The notes below the pieces were generated by a model. The model was given only the letters and a program-made list of their open reading frames with translations. It did not search any database and was not told where the DNA came from. A stretch of DNA of 50,354 nt, from assembly GCA_017645585.1 (NCBI GenBank), contig JAGCOF010000008.1, positions 1 through 50,354 on the forward strand, in the 5' to 3' direction. A program made the translations under genes and the position numbers. This stretch comes from Bacteroidales bacterium. GTDB lineage: Bacteria; Bacteroidota; Bacteroidia; Bacteroidales; P3. Each line of letters starts with the position of its first letter. The stretch's first letter is position 1. This document shows positions 1 to 11,082 of the stretch, piece after piece.

Positions 1-445
1 AGCCTGGCGGCCTCCATGTCGCAGGCCCTGACGGTGGGGCTGCGCGGCGTGGCGCAGGCGATGCGCATGTCGGCGCGCAATGTGTTTATCAGCCTCAACC
101 GGCAGTGTGTCAGCCTTGTGGAGGGCGAGGCAGTGGTGGACTACGGCGCCCTGCGGGTGGCCGAGGGCGAGCTGGAGGGGGTAACATTTGGCGAGGTGGT
201 GCAGGCGGATGAAAGCATCAGCGTGGCGTTCACGTCGGAGGGCGGCAGGGGTGCCGACTATGTGTATCTCTACGCCTATGCGCCCGAGGTGAAGTTGGGG
301 GTGCTGTCGGTGCCGGCGCTGCGCTGCGCGGGGCACGTCGCGCTGCGGCTACCCACGGTGTTCCGCGGCCACGCGGTGCACCTCTACGGCTTCGCGTGGG
401 ACCGCGACCTGCAGGCCTCGCCGTCGACATACCTGGGGTGCTTGA
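1..445 (+). CDS. DUF6266-like protein, C-terminal part, with probable 1-base frameshift at its end
   Basis: The frame is open from the first base, so the gene starts outside the window. The visible ~140 residues alternate hydrophobic strands with a run such as DYVYLYAYAPE and finish near SPSTYLG. This resembles the C-terminal half of the Bacteroidota DUF6266 family, whose function is unknown; the match is from memory and moderate. The written frame does not stop where expected: it runs on antisense through radA to 1077. Removing one G from the GGGG run at 435-438 gives SPSTYLGA followed by TGA at 443-445, five bases before the convergent radA stop. I therefore place the end at 445 and read the extra G as an indel or an assembly error. 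The remainder of the open frame (to 1077) is a shadow of radA. Confidence 0.5.
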
Positions 446-450
446 CGCCG

Positions 451-1809
<1,359 letters not shown>

Positions 1810-1830
1810 AAACGTATCGGTTTTGCGGTG

Positions 1831-1838
1831 CAAAGATA
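1831..1838 (-). promoter_or_regulatory. Probable radA promoter, -7 element TATCTTTG
   Basis: On the minus strand TATCTTTG matches the Bacteroidota -7 consensus TAnnTTTG and lies about 22 bases before the radA ATG. No TTTG is present at the expected -33 distance; that position is occupied by a low-complexity repeat (1849-1879). Confidence 0.6.
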
Positions 1839-1848
1839 CGAAAAATAG

Positions 1849-1879
1849 TTTGAAGTTGAAGGTTTAAAGTTTAAAGTGG
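1849..1879. repeat. Non-coding low-complexity repeat upstream of radA
   Basis: A plus-strand run built from TTTGAAGTTGAAGG and TTTAAAGTTTAAAG. It resembles the purine-rich dispersed repeats found inside genes of this window, but here it is non-coding and covers the region where a -33 element of the radA promoter would lie. Confidence 0.45.
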
Positions 1880-1931
1880 CTGACGGACAACAAAAAAAGA
1901 CGTCCCTCGATGGAACGTCTCTTTCGAATTG

Positions 1932-2005
1932 TCGGGGTGAAAAGACTCGAACTTTCGACCCCTTGCACCCCATGCAAGTGCGCTAGCCAACTGCGCCACA
2001 CCCCG
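1932..2005 (-). tRNA. tRNA-Pro (anticodon GGG)
   Basis: On the minus strand a complete 74-nt cloverleaf can be drawn. The acceptor stem CGGGGTG pairs with CACCCCG and is followed by discriminator A. The D arm holds AGTTGGCTAGCGC. The anticodon stem CTTGC/GCAAG encloses the 7-nt loop ATGGGGT, giving anticodon GGG, which reads proline CCC. The T arm is GAAAG-TTCGAGT-CTTTT. CCA is not encoded. A well-matched promoter lies about 50 bases upstream. Confidence 0.96.
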
Positions 2006-2054
2006 AACAATTAGGTGCTTTCATTTTACATTAACCCTTTCTCGAAAGCGGGTG

Positions 2055-2085
2055 CAAAAGTACTAACTTTTTCCGATACGGCAAA
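2055..2085 (-). promoter_or_regulatory. tRNA-Pro promoter (TTTG-N19-TACTTTTG)
   Basis: On the minus strand, TTTG (2085-2082) is followed by exactly 19 bases and TACTTTTG (2062-2055). This fits the primary sigma factor consensus TTTG-N19-TAnnTTTG of Bacteroidota. The next gene on this strand is tRNA-Pro. The rest of 2086-2212 shows no gene that I can support. Confidence 0.75.
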
Positions 2086-2212
2086 AAAAAATTAAGCAAA
2101 AAGTTATATCATCAAAGCTAATGGTTGATTTACAAATGTTTATTGACAAACATTTTTCTTCCAACAACCACCCTACCCTGCCGCAGAACGGGTGCGGCAC
2201 AGGCAAAAAAGG

Positions 2213-3661
2213 CTATTTTTCGCTTACGATGGCAGTGAGCCTGTCGGTGCCTGAAGCAGTGGTGCAACCCTCGCGTCCGGAGCAGCTGTTGAAGAACCGC
2301 AGGCGCACGCTGGAGGGGATGGCGGTGGCGAGATACTGCCGCAAAGCCTGTATGCGGTGCTCGGCAAGGAGGACGTTGAAGGCGGAGTCGGCGGTGAGGT
2401 CGGCCACCAGGATGAGGTCGGCGGCGTAGCCCGGGTTGTCGTTGAGGAAGCGCACCAGCGGGTCGAGCCTGTGGCGGCCGGCATCGGTGAGTTCAATGCT
2501 GGCATTGGGGCCGAAAAGGTCGGGGTAGTAGAGTCGTGTATTGAGGGCGAGCCGCGTAAGGGTGACGTCGCGGTGCAGGTCGCCCACCAGCAGACCCGTG
2601 GGGTCGACCGGCGCCTGATACCAGACCGAGTCAGTGAAGTAGCCTGCACGGCGCACCGAGAGGCGGTAGGTCTGGTCGGCAGCCACATGCAGATGGTAGT
2701 AGCCGTCGGCGTTGGTAGTGGCGGTGGCCACGGGAGTGTTGCCGCCGGAGTAGACCGACACGAGGGCGTCGGAGAGCGGCGTGCCGGAGGTGTCGCGCAC
2801 ATAGCCCCACAAGGCGTCGGCGGCCAGCGGTAGGCTGAAGGAGGCAAGGGACGACTGCACAAGGTAGCCACAGTTGATGTTGGGGTCGAAGAGGATGCCA
2901 CGACTATTTACGCCCTGCGCATTGAACGGCCACGGCAGGCGCTGCACACGGCCACGACCCAGCGGAACGATGCCCACGGTGTCGCCGCCGGCCTGTGCCT
3001 GCAGGGTGGTGACGTAGAGGGTGTAGCGCCCCTCGGCGTCGGTGCGCCCATTGGAGGTGAAGTAAAGGTAGTTGCCGTTGATGACGGGCGCCTGCTCGTC
3101 AAGCAATGTATTGATGCGTCCCCCGAGGTTGTGGGGCTTGCCCCAACCGTTCTTATCCCAGCGGCAGTACCACAGGTCATAGTCGACGTTACCCTTGCGG
3201 CCGGTAGAGGAGAAGACCATCGTCTGGCCGTCGGGCGAGAAAGCGGGGTGCTCGACAGCGAAGCCTTCGATGTCCACCTCCTTAATCTTGGGGCGTTTGC
3301 CCGACTCGCGCTGGCAGCGGTAGAGTTGTGAGCGGCCATGACGGTCGCGGGCGGTGAAGTAGAGGTCGCCGCTTTCGGGATGGCGGACAATGTAGTTGAT
3401 GTCGGGCGAGAGCTTGACGTAGTCGGTGTCGGCGGTGAGGGAAAGCAGGCGCTCGTAGTCACGCTCGGCAACGAAGAGCACTCCCGAGGAGTAGCAATAG
3501 AGCTTGCCGCTGAGGATGAACGAGGACTCGACGCTGTCGGGCAGCTGCACACGGCTCTGCGGCTGCACCCTGAAGGTGGAGGGCTGGGCCTGGGCAAAAT
3601 GAAAAGCGAAAAGCATGCTAAGACAGAGCATGGTTTTCAATATCTTTCGACTATATTTCAT
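2213..3661 (-). CDS. Secreted beta-propeller / carboxypeptidase-regulatory-like / OmpA-like protein (PorE-like without TPR)
   Basis: The protein has an N-terminal signal peptide (MKYSRKILK followed by a hydrophobic stretch ending in AQA). Then come PD40-type propeller repeats (about 40-260, e.g. HPAFSPDGQTMVFSS), a carboxypeptidase-regulatory-like beta-sandwich (about 285-360, with GYYHLHV) and a C-terminal OmpA-like region (about 380-480). PorE of the Porphyromonas T9SS has the same last three domains but an added N-terminal TPR, which is missing here. The OmpA part is degenerate, so peptidoglycan binding is uncertain. The start is ambiguous: an in-frame ATG at 3676 directly follows the lon stop, while the ATG at 3661 has GGAGATGGG just upstream and gives a better signal peptide. 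It is probably cotranscribed with lon. Confidence 0.7.
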   Translation of the reverse strand: MKYSRKILKTMLCLSMLFAFHFAQAQPSTFRVQPQSRVQLPDSVESSFILSGKLYCYSSGVLFVAERDYERLLSLTADTDYVKLSPDINYIVRHPESGDLYFTARDRHGRSQLYRCQRESGKRPKIKEVDIEGFAVEHPAFSPDGQTMVFSSTGRKGNVDYDLWYCRWDKNGWGKPHNLGGRINTLLDEQAPVINGNYLYFTSNGRTDAEGRYTLYVTTLQAQAGGDTVGIVPLGRGRVQRLPWPFNAQGVNSRGILFDPNINCGYLVQSSLASFSLPLAADALWGYVRDTSGTPLSDALVSVYSGGNTPVATATTNADGYYHLHVAADQTYRLSVRRAGYFTDSVWYQAPVDPTGLLVGDLHRDVTLTRLALNTRLYYPDLFGPNASIELTDAGRHRLDPLVRFLNDNPGYAADLILVADLTADSAFNVLLAEHRIQALRQYLATAIPSSVRLRFFNSCSGREGCTTASGTDRLTAIVSEK

Positions 3662-3676
3662 GTATCCCATCTCCAT

Positions 3677-6151
3677 TTATTTCTTTTTGCCTTTCATTTT
3701 CTCGAGGGCCAGCGGGAGCGCCTCGGCCATGCGGTCGATGTAATGGAACTTCAGTCCTTTGAGATACTCGGGCTCGATGTCTTCAATGTCGCGGCGGTTC
3801 TCGGAGCAGAGGATGAGGTCGGTGATGCCGGCACGCTTGGCGGCGAGAATCTTCTCCTTGATGCCGCCCACAGGCGTGACAGCTCCGCGAAGGGTGATTT
3901 CGCCGGTCATGGCCACGTTGGGGTTCACCTTGCGGTGGGTGAAGCAGGAGACCATGGCCACAAAGATGGTGATGCCGGCCGACGGGCCATCCTTGGGTGT
4001 GGCCCCTTCGGGAACGTGGATATGGATGTTGCTGTTCTCGATGGTCTTGTAGTCAATGCCGAATTCGGAGGCGTGCGATTTGAGATATTCGAAGGCCAAG
4101 GTGGCCGACTCCTTCATCACGTCGCCGAGATTGCCGGTCATGGTAAGGGTGCCCTTGCCACGACTGATGGTGGACTCGATGAAGAGTATCTCGCCGCCAA
4201 CAGGGGTCCAGGCAAGACCTGTGACAACTCCCTCGCTGGCTTGACGCTGGGCTCGCTCACTGTTGTGGATGGGCAGGCCGAGCACCTGCGACACCTCGGC
4301 CTCGTCGACGGCAGTCTTCTGCTTGCTACCTTCCTCAAGCACCACCACACGATGGCGCACCAGCTTGGCGAGTTGTTTCTCGAGTTGGCGCACACCACCC
4401 TCGCGGGTGTATTCGTTGATGACCTTGGTGATGGTGGGGTCTGGGAAGCGTAGGGAGCGACGGTCGATGCCGTTCTCCTTCATGATGCGGGGCAGCAGGT
4501 GGCGGGAGGCTATCTGTAGCTTCTCCTCGAGGACATAGCCGCTGAAATCAATCACCTCCATGCGGTCGAGCAATGCGGGGTGGATGTCGCCGAGGCTATT
4601 GGCTGTGGCGATGAAGAAGACATTACTGAGGTCGAAGTCGACACCGAGGTAATTGTCGTGGAAGTGGCAGTTCTGCTCGGGGTCAAGCACTTCGAGGAGG
4701 GCCGACGAGGGGTCGCCGTTGAAGTTGCTGCGTTGGACCTTGTCTATCTCGTCGAGGACGAAAACGGGGTTGGCGGCACCTGCCTTGATGATTTCCTGCA
4801 TGATGCGACCCGGCATGGCGCCGACATAGGTGCGGCGGTGGCCACGTATCTCGGCCTCGTCGTGCAGGCCGCCGAGGGCCACGCGGCGGTAGGGACGGCC
4901 GGTAGCTTTGGCTATGCTGCGGCAAATAGATGTCTTGCCGGTGCCCGGAGGTCCCACCAGGCAAAGGACTGCCTTGGAGGCGGTGGGGCGGTTTTTCTGC
5001 TGAAGACGCTTATAGACGGCGAGGTGTTCGATGACACGCTCTTTGACTTTCTCGATGCCGTAGTGGTCCTCGTCCATGATGCGACGTGCGTCGGCAATGG
5101 AGAAGTCGCTGTCGACGGTATGATGCCAGGGCACATCAAGGAGCGTTTCGAGGTAGGAAAGCTGGACAGTGTAGTCGGGCGACATGGGGTGGATGCGGCT
5201 GGTCTTTTTGAGCTCCTTAAAGAAGAGCTCTTTGACCGGCGCGTCCCATGTGGCCTTTTCGGCACGTGCACGGAGCTCCTCAAAGTCGGCATTGTTGCCC
5301 CAGGCTGAGGACTCGTCACCGTATTGGTCCTTGAGTTCCTCCTGTATGACGTCGAGCTGGTGGCGTAGGAAGTATTCGCGCTGCTGCTTGCCGATGACAT
5401 CCTGCGTCTTGCTGTCGATTTCACGGCGCAACTCCTCAAGGCCCTTGAGGGTGCCGAGTTGTTCGAGAAGCAGTTTAACACGGCCCACATAGCTGTCGGC
5501 GGCCAGAAGAGTGTATTTGGCTTCGGCCTCGGCTTCGATATGGGTGCAAGCAAAATTGATGAATATTTTGTCGCTGCCAATGCCGCCAAGCATGGTGGCG
5601 AATTCGTCGTCCTGCAGACGCGACTTCATGATGTCGGAGTAGTCGCGCCGTAGGACCTTCATCTGACGACGGAACAGGTTGGTGTCCATACCGTTCTCGT
5701 CTTCGGGGGCGAGCACCACACTGCCCACCATGTAGGGATTATGGCGGTGGACCAGGAGCGAATGGCAGCGGACCACACCATGAAGAATGGCGACGGTAAT
5801 ATCGTCACGGAAATCAAATACTTTGAGCACCTTGGCCACAACACCGACGGGTGCGAGGTCAAGCTCGGTAGGGTCGTCGTTGTCACCACGTTGGAGGAAG
5901 ACGACAATATGGCGGTTGGGAGTAAGTTCGCTCAAGAGGCGACGCGATTTAGGACGTCGGGCCGCTATGGGGATAAGAACGCCGGGAAGAAGCACCTGGT
6001 CCATCAACGGGAGAACAGGCATCTCGTTTTCGATACTATCGTCGTGGAGAAGCACCTCTTCGTCGTCAACGTCGACAACAGGCACAATATTGGCGCGGAT
6101 ATTCATTCCTTTGGCAATCATCTCGCCAAGTTCATCAAGGGTTTTCTTCAT
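3677..6151 (-). CDS. lon: ATP-dependent serine protease Lon
   Basis: Lon is a cytoplasmic AAA+ protease that degrades misfolded and regulatory proteins. The 824 residues show the usual order: N-terminal substrate domain (about 45-250), coiled-coil region (about 250-340), AAA+ core with Walker A GPPGTGKT at 400-407 and Walker B VFVLDEID, and the proteolytic domain with catalytic Ser in PKDGPSAG (about S724) and catalytic Lys in GGIKEK (about K767), the spacing seen in E. coli Lon. Length is normal. It lies 57 bases after murF-alr and ends just before the PorE-like gene. In this cluster it adds a protease to the adjacent GrpE-DnaJ chaperone genes. Confidence 0.98.
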   Translation of the reverse strand: MKKTLDELGEMIAKGMNIRANIVPVVDVDDEEVLLHDDSIENEMPVLPLMDQVLLPGVLIPIAARRPKSRRLLSELTPNRHIVVFLQRGDNDDPTELDLAPVGVVAKVLKVFDFRDDITVAILHGVVRCHSLLVHRHNPYMVGSVVLAPEDENGMDTNLFRRQMKVLRRDYSDIMKSRLQDDEFATMLGGIGSDKIFINFACTHIEAEAEAKYTLLAADSYVGRVKLLLEQLGTLKGLEELRREIDSKTQDVIGKQQREYFLRHQLDVIQEELKDQYGDESSAWGNNADFEELRARAEKATWDAPVKELFFKELKKTSRIHPMSPDYTVQLSYLETLLDVPWHHTVDSDFSIADARRIMDEDHYGIEKVKERVIEHLAVYKRLQQKNRPTASKAVLCLVGPPGTGKTSICRSIAKATGRPYRRVALGGLHDEAEIRGHRRTYVGAMPGRIMQEIIKAGAANPVFVLDEIDKVQRSNFNGDPSSALLEVLDPEQNCHFHDNYLGVDFDLSNVFFIATANSLGDIHPALLDRMEVIDFSGYVLEEKLQIASRHLLPRIMKENGIDRRSLRFPDPTITKVINEYTREGGVRQLEKQLAKLVRHRVVVLEEGSKQKTAVDEAEVSQVLGLPIHNSERAQRQASEGVVTGLAWTPVGGEILFIESTISRGKGTLTMTGNLGDVMKESATLAFEYLKSHASEFGIDYKTIENSNIHIHVPEGATPKDGPSAGITIFVAMVSCFTHRKVNPNVAMTGEITLRGAVTPVGGIKEKILAAKRAGITDLILCSENRRDIEDIEPEYLKGLKFHYIDRMAEALPLALEKMKGKKK

Positions 6152-6208
6152 AGGTCACTTTAGTAACTTAAAGTATAATAACGCAGAAGGAGTAAAAAGG
6201 TTTCATTC

Positions 6209-8635
6209 TTATTCCTGATGGTAGTAAAGTCGGGGCACTCGGGGAGAGACAGCAGTCAGTAGTTCGTAGGGGATGGTGCCGGCAGCCTCTGCGTTGCGCT
6301 GCAGGAGGTCCTCTTCACCGAAGAGGATGGCACGGTCGCCTTCGTTGCATGGGATGTCGGTGACGTCGACGAAGCACATATCCATGCAAATGGAGCCAAT
6401 GATGGGCGCTAATTTACCGTTAATGAGGATGCGGCCACGATTGTTACCCAAGTGGCGGTTGAGACCATCGGCATAACCCAGGGTGAGGATGGCGATACGC
6501 GAAGGTCGTGTGGCGGTCCAGCGGCAGTTATAGCCCACGGTGTCGCCTGCGGGTATGTCTTTAATCTGGGATATACGTGAGACCAGGCGACTAACTGCAT
6601 GGAGGCGTGCCTGTTCGTCGGCATCGGGTGAGACACCATAGAGGCCGATGCCGAGGCGGACCATATCCATCTGTGCATCGGGGAAACGGGTGATGCCGGA
6701 AGAGTTGAGGATATGTTTGATGCCTGGAAGATTGGCGCTCCATTGACGCAGACGGTCAATCTGGAGGCGGGTATATTCGTCCATATCAGAATCTTCGCTG
6801 CAAGCGAGGTGCGAGAAAACGCTTCTAACCTGCAGAAGCGGTGCAAGCTCAGCGAGGCGGGCCGTAAGTTGGGGAAGATCGGCGCCGGTAAATCCCAAGC
6901 GATGCATGCCGGTATCAAACTCAATATGGATGGGGAATGGCATCGTGGACGGTTGGTTGTTCTTCAGGTGCTCGGCAAAGAGGTTGAGGATATGGAGGGA
7001 ATATATGTCGGGCTCAAGTTGGTAGCGAACAATATCATCGAAACCTGCAGGTTCAGGGTTCATAATCATGATGGGAAGGGTAACGCCCCCACGTCGGAGC
7101 TCGACGCCCTCATCAATGTAAGCAACGGTGAGATAGTCGACGTGGTTGTTCTGAAGTGCTGTGGCTACGGGTAGGAGGCCTGCACCGTAGGCGTTGGCCT
7201 TGACCATTGCCATAAGGCGAGTGGTGGGCTTGAGTTTGTTTCGATAGTAGTTGAGATTATGTATGAGTGCATCAATATTAACCTCGTGAAGTGTCTGATG
7301 GCTTTTTTGCCTCAGTCGTGTAGCGATGCCCTCGAAATGGAAAGCTCGAGCTCCCTTGAGAAGGATGGTTTCGTCGTGGAATGTATTGGGCTGGAGCTGC
7401 AGTAGGAAATGTTCTGTGGAAGAAAAGAAAGTGGCTTCTATCTGCGAAAAAAGGTTCTGCTGACGTAGGAGAGCGGGTCCGATGGCTATCAGACGGTCGA
7501 CATGACGCGATTGAAGTAGAGAGGCAAGTTGGGTATAAAGTTGCTGCTCCGGGATACCGGATTGCGGAATATCACTGATGATAAGTGTGTGGCGAGGATG
7601 ACGATGCTGGTTGGCAAGAGTATCAAGAGCTATGTCAAGAGAAGCTATATCGAGGGAGTAGCTGTCGTTGATGAGAAGCGTATTGTTAATTCCATCAAGG
7701 AGTTCAAGGCGCATGGAGACAGGCGCAAGACATGCGCAGCGGTCCGCGATTTGTGCCGGCGCATAACCGAGATAGAGCATCAGGGTGATGCAGTGCATTG
7801 CGTTTTCGCAGGAAGCACGGTCGGCAAAGGGAATGGTTATGGTGAATGGGTCGGAAATGGAAGGAGTGGAAATGGTGAAGGTGGCTGTGTTTGCAGTGAG
7901 TTGCGTTGACAACAACCGGACATTGGACGAGGTGGAACTACCCCATGTGTACGCCTTTGATGTAGCATACTGTTCATTGCAAATCAGCACATCGCTATCG
8001 ACAAAGAGCCGGAGTTTCTCTTCGGTCTTCTGCTCTCGCGAGAGGAAGCCCTCGTCATGGGCAGCGCCAATATTAGTCAGAATACCGATGGTAGGTTTAA
8101 TAATGCGGGCCAACGCCTGCATTTCGCCAGGTTGAGAGATACCGGCCTCGATGACGGCAAGGTCGTGAGAGGCGTTTATCTGCCAAAGAGAAAGTGGCAC
8201 ACCAATCTGGGAGTTGTAGCTTTTAGGGCTGGCAGCCACATGATGGTCGGGAGAAAGCAGCTGGACGAGCCAATCTTTAACAATGGTTTTGCCGTTGCTG
8301 CCCGTAATACCTATCACAGGAATATGGAACTGCTGACGATGGTAGGAGGCAATCTGTTGAAGCGCCAGAACAACATCGTCGACCTGCCACAGGTTAACAT
8401 CGGGGTAATCCACCTTGTAAGGGTATGGCACAACGAAAGAACGGACTCCACGGTGATATAGGTTCTCAATATACCTGCAACCGGTATTGCGGGATGTGGG
8501 AATGGCGAAAAAGAGCGTGTCCTGTGGGTCGGCAAGACGACGGCTATCAGTAAGCAGGTGAAGGATGTCGGCATCGGGTTGTGCCAACGACACCAAACGC
8601 GCGCAAATGACGGTGGATATTTCTTGTGCTTTCAT
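6209..8635 (-). CDS. murF-alr: Bifunctional UDP-MurNAc-tripeptide--D-Ala-D-Ala ligase / alanine racemase
   Basis: One 808-residue polypeptide carries two peptidoglycan-precursor enzymes, a fusion known in Bacteroidota. The N-terminal half is MurF, with an ATP-binding loop TGSNGKT at 111-117, and adds D-Ala-D-Ala to the UDP-MurNAc-tripeptide. The C-terminal half (from about 445) is alanine racemase, with the PLP lysine in VKANAYGAG (K479) and the catalytic-tyrosine context VGYNCRW. It thus both makes D-Ala and uses the dipeptide. The frame is open 44 codons further upstream, but that part overlaps the DUF2851 gene; the ATG at 8635, two bases after that gene's stop, is the natural start and implies translational coupling. 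Confidence 0.95.
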   Translation of the reverse strand: MKAQEISTVICARLVSLAQPDADILHLLTDSRRLADPQDTLFFAIPTSRNTGCRYIENLYHRGVRSFVVPYPYKVDYPDVNLWQVDDVVLALQQIASYHRQQFHIPVIGITGSNGKTIVKDWLVQLLSPDHHVAASPKSYNSQIGVPLSLWQINASHDLAVIEAGISQPGEMQALARIIKPTIGILTNIGAAHDEGFLSREQKTEEKLRLFVDSDVLICNEQYATSKAYTWGSSTSSNVRLLSTQLTANTATFTISTPSISDPFTITIPFADRASCENAMHCITLMLYLGYAPAQIADRCACLAPVSMRLELLDGINNTLLINDSYSLDIASLDIALDTLANQHRHPRHTLIISDIPQSGIPEQQLYTQLASLLQSRHVDRLIAIGPALLRQQNLFSQIEATFFSSTEHFLLQLQPNTFHDETILLKGARAFHFEGIATRLRQKSHQTLHEVNIDALIHNLNYYRNKLKPTTRLMAMVKANAYGAGLLPVATALQNNHVDYLTVAYIDEGVELRRGGVTLPIMIMNPEPAGFDDIVRYQLEPDIYSLHILNLFAEHLKNNQPSTMPFPIHIEFDTGMHRLGFTGADLPQLTARLAELAPLLQVRSVFSHLACSEDSDMDEYTRLQIDRLRQWSANLPGIKHILNSSGITRFPDAQMDMVRLGIGLYGVSPDADEQARLHAVSRLVSRISQIKDIPAGDTVGYNCRWTATRPSRIAILTLGYADGLNRHLGNNRGRILINGKLAPIIGSICMDMCFVDVTDIPCNEGDRAILFGEEDLLQRNAEAAGTIPYELLTAVSPRVPRLYYHQE

Positions 8636-8637
8636 TT

Positions 8638-9915
8638 TCAGTGTTTCAAAAGATGATGCCCGATGCGGCATTGGAGGCAATTTCTGGGCGTGCAATATTG
8701 ACTGCCAAGTTGTAGCAAGGCCTGGCTTTCGGCAGCATTGGCGGGGCTGAGACCCACCTGCTGCCATCGGCGAATAACAGCGTTGTTCTCTGGAGCAAGC
8801 TGTTGAAGAAGGTTAATGGCCTGTTCTTTGTATTGTTGCTGGCCAAGTTGACTTCCATAAACAAATAGTAACGGCACCCATGCATTGATAATGATAAGGT
8901 CGGCCTGCATGCGTCCCATGCTCTTGGTATGGTTGTCGTTGGCCGGCTGGTCCAATTGGTAGTGGTTGTCCCAATAGGGTGCAGCCTGACAGCGGAGGAA
9001 GTCCTCAAGCTGACGTAGCTCTGTCATCTGCAACAACGAGGAGAACAGGTTAGTAGTCTTTGTCATCAAGTCAGCAAACTGACTAATACGGATGGTGGGG
9101 AAAGCGGAAGGGCGGATGCGGTAGAATTTCCACAGTGCGCTGTCTATCGGCTGAAGGTTTGCACCACTACGGAGAGGACCATAATCAGCCTGCAGGGCTC
9201 GGGGATACTCGTCATTAAAGAAACCTTCTAAAAGTCCTGCCTGACCCATCAGCAGGGCTTCAAGACGCTGGCGATTATCACGCCAACGAGCCAGCAAGCG
9301 CTGGTCAGTGACTTTGGCAAGCAACTCGAAAGGGAGTGCATTTACTTTGCCTCCGAAATAGCGGGCCATGAGCCAATAACACGTCTGTACCCACACGCCA
9401 TGGCTTTCTTCATGCAATCTACGCACCAAGGCCGCCTTTGTCTCGATACGTTCCACCGTAAGCCTGTCCAGATAGGAATGGATGATAAAATCAGGCACCT
9501 CTTGGATACGGCTACCACAGGGGATACGGTCCCCGTCGGCAGGCGCCATCAAAAAGTCGTAGTTGGCCACCAGCGAGGGATGCAGATAGCCCTTGAGTTC
9601 CAGCGTTGGGGGCACCTTGCCATTGGCCTGCTGTATTTCCGCATCGTGTTCATATACCACGTGAAGGACAACATTGTTATAGGCCGCATCCGAGTCATGG
9701 TGGTGTTTGCGCCAATCAGAGGTATGGGTATGCACCTCGATATTGCCGGCCCATTCCACATCGCCAATACGCACACGGGCATTGAAGAAATCGGGGCCGG
9801 AATCCTGATTGAGGTCACCAGCACGCAACACGACAACAGGCTGGCCATCGGTGGTGGTCAGCCCGCTGTCGAGCATTTGGTGTTGCCAGACGTAGTGTAG
9901 GAACGCCTCGGTCAT
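8638..9915 (-). CDS. DUF2851 family protein
   Basis: A 425-residue protein with the DUF2851 features: N-terminal WQHQ, the conserved block AGDLNQDSGPDFFNARV, and a histidine/acid-rich stretch VEWAGNIEVHTHTSDWRKHH. The family is common in Bacteroidota and has no established function. The C-terminus contains a cysteine cluster (CTPRNCLQCRIGHH) that may bind metal. The start codon overlaps the dnaJ stop by one base (TGATG), and its own stop lies two bases before the murF-alr ATG, so it is embedded in the dnaJ to murF transcription unit. No signal peptide is seen, so it is probably cytoplasmic. Confidence 0.9.
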   Translation of the reverse strand: MTEAFLHYVWQHQMLDSGLTTTDGQPVVVLRAGDLNQDSGPDFFNARVRIGDVEWAGNIEVHTHTSDWRKHHHDSDAAYNNVVLHVVYEHDAEIQQANGKVPPTLELKGYLHPSLVANYDFLMAPADGDRIPCGSRIQEVPDFIIHSYLDRLTVERIETKAALVRRLHEESHGVWVQTCYWLMARYFGGKVNALPFELLAKVTDQRLLARWRDNRQRLEALLMGQAGLLEGFFNDEYPRALQADYGPLRSGANLQPIDSALWKFYRIRPSAFPTIRISQFADLMTKTTNLFSSLLQMTELRQLEDFLRCQAAPYWDNHYQLDQPANDNHTKSMGRMQADLIIINAWVPLLFVYGSQLGQQQYKEQAINLLQQLAPENNAVIRRWQQVGLSPANAAESQALLQLGSQYCTPRNCLQCRIGHHLLKH

Positions 9916-11066
9916 CAGTTGAACATTTCTTTCATCTTATCAAAGAAGCCTCGCTCCTGCTTGGTAGGATTGGGCTTGAAGTTCTCATGTTTTTGCAATT
10001 CCTCCAGGGTTTTGCGCTCATCCTTGTTCAGGTTCTTGGGCACCCACACATTGAGGCACACCAGCAGATCGCCTCGTCCGTATCCGTTCATGATGGGGAG
10101 GCCCTTGCCACGGAGCCGCACCACACGACCCGACGGCGTACCTGGGTCAATCTTTATCTTCACCTTGCCATTAAGTGTTGGTATCTCGACCGAAGCACCT
10201 AAAGCAGCCTCACTGAAAGTGATAAAGGCGTTGTAGTAGAGGTTAGCATCCTGACGCTCGAATACTTCGTGTTCCTGCTCCTCTACAAGGATAATCAGGT
10301 CACCGGCAATACCTCCGCGAGGAGCTGCGTTGCCCTGCCCTTGCATGGCCAGCTGCATGCCGTCCTGCACACCGGCGGGAATGTTGATGGTAATGATTTC
10401 ATCACTCTTGACGATGCCATCGCCATGACAATCATGACACTTGTCCTTGATGGTGCGCCCTTCGCCGCCACAATGGGGGCAGGCGCTCTGAGTCTGCATC
10501 ATGCCGAGGATGGTGCGCTTGGTCTCGGTGACCACACCGCTACCGTGACAATGCGGGCAAGTCTCGGTCTTCCCATCGCGAGCACCACTGCCACCGCAGG
10601 TCTTGCAGGGCACAAACTTGCTCACCTTGATTTTCTTCTCACAACCGCGGTCAATCTCTTCCAAGGTCAGCTTGACCTTGATACGCAGATTGGTGCCGCG
10701 CAACACACGACGGGCCGCACCACCGCCGCCACCAAAGCCGGTAAAGCCGGTACGGAAACCACCGCCGAAAAGGTCGCCGAAGATGCTGCCGAACTGCGAG
10801 AAAATATCGTCCATATTCATGCCACCCTGGCCATAGGCACCGTCGACACCGGCGTGGCCGAATTGGTCATAGCGGGCTTTCTTTTCGGGGTTGCTCAGCA
10901 CATCGTAGGCTTCGGCAGCTTCCTTGAACTTCTCCTCAGCCTCCTTGTCACCCGGGTTGCGGTCTGGATGGTATTGCAGGGCCAACTTGCGGTAGGCCTT
11001 CTTCAGTTCATCAGGTGTGGCGTTTTTATCAACGCCCAGCACTTCATAGTAGTCTCTCTTTGCCAT
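9915..11066 (-). CDS. dnaJ: Chaperone protein DnaJ
   Basis: DnaJ is the Hsp40 co-chaperone that delivers substrates to DnaK and stimulates its ATPase. The 383 residues contain an N-terminal J domain with the HPD motif ([10 protein letters not shown]), a Gly/Phe-rich linker (about 70-120), a zinc-binding region with all four repeats ([32 protein letters not shown]) and the C-terminal substrate-binding domains. Length and motifs are complete. It follows grpE by 16 bases and overlaps the DUF2851 start by one base, so grpE and dnaJ form one operon. dnaK is not in the window. Confidence 0.98.
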   Translation of the reverse strand: MAKRDYYEVLGVDKNATPDELKKAYRKLALQYHPDRNPGDKEAEEKFKEAAEAYDVLSNPEKKARYDQFGHAGVDGAYGQGGMNMDDIFSQFGSIFGDLFGGGFRTGFTGFGGGGGAARRVLRGTNLRIKVKLTLEEIDRGCEKKIKVSKFVPCKTCGGSGARDGKTETCPHCHGSGVVTETKRTILGMMQTQSACPHCGGEGRTIKDKCHDCHGDGIVKSDEIITINIPAGVQDGMQLAMQGQGNAAPRGGIAGDLIILVEEQEHEVFERQDANLYYNAFITFSEAALGASVEIPTLNGKVKIKIDPGTPSGRVVRLRGKGLPIMNGYGRGDLLVCLNVWVPKNLNKDERKTLEELQKHENFKPNPTKQERGFFDKMKEMFN

Positions 11067-11082
11067 TGTTCATGTCCTCCTT

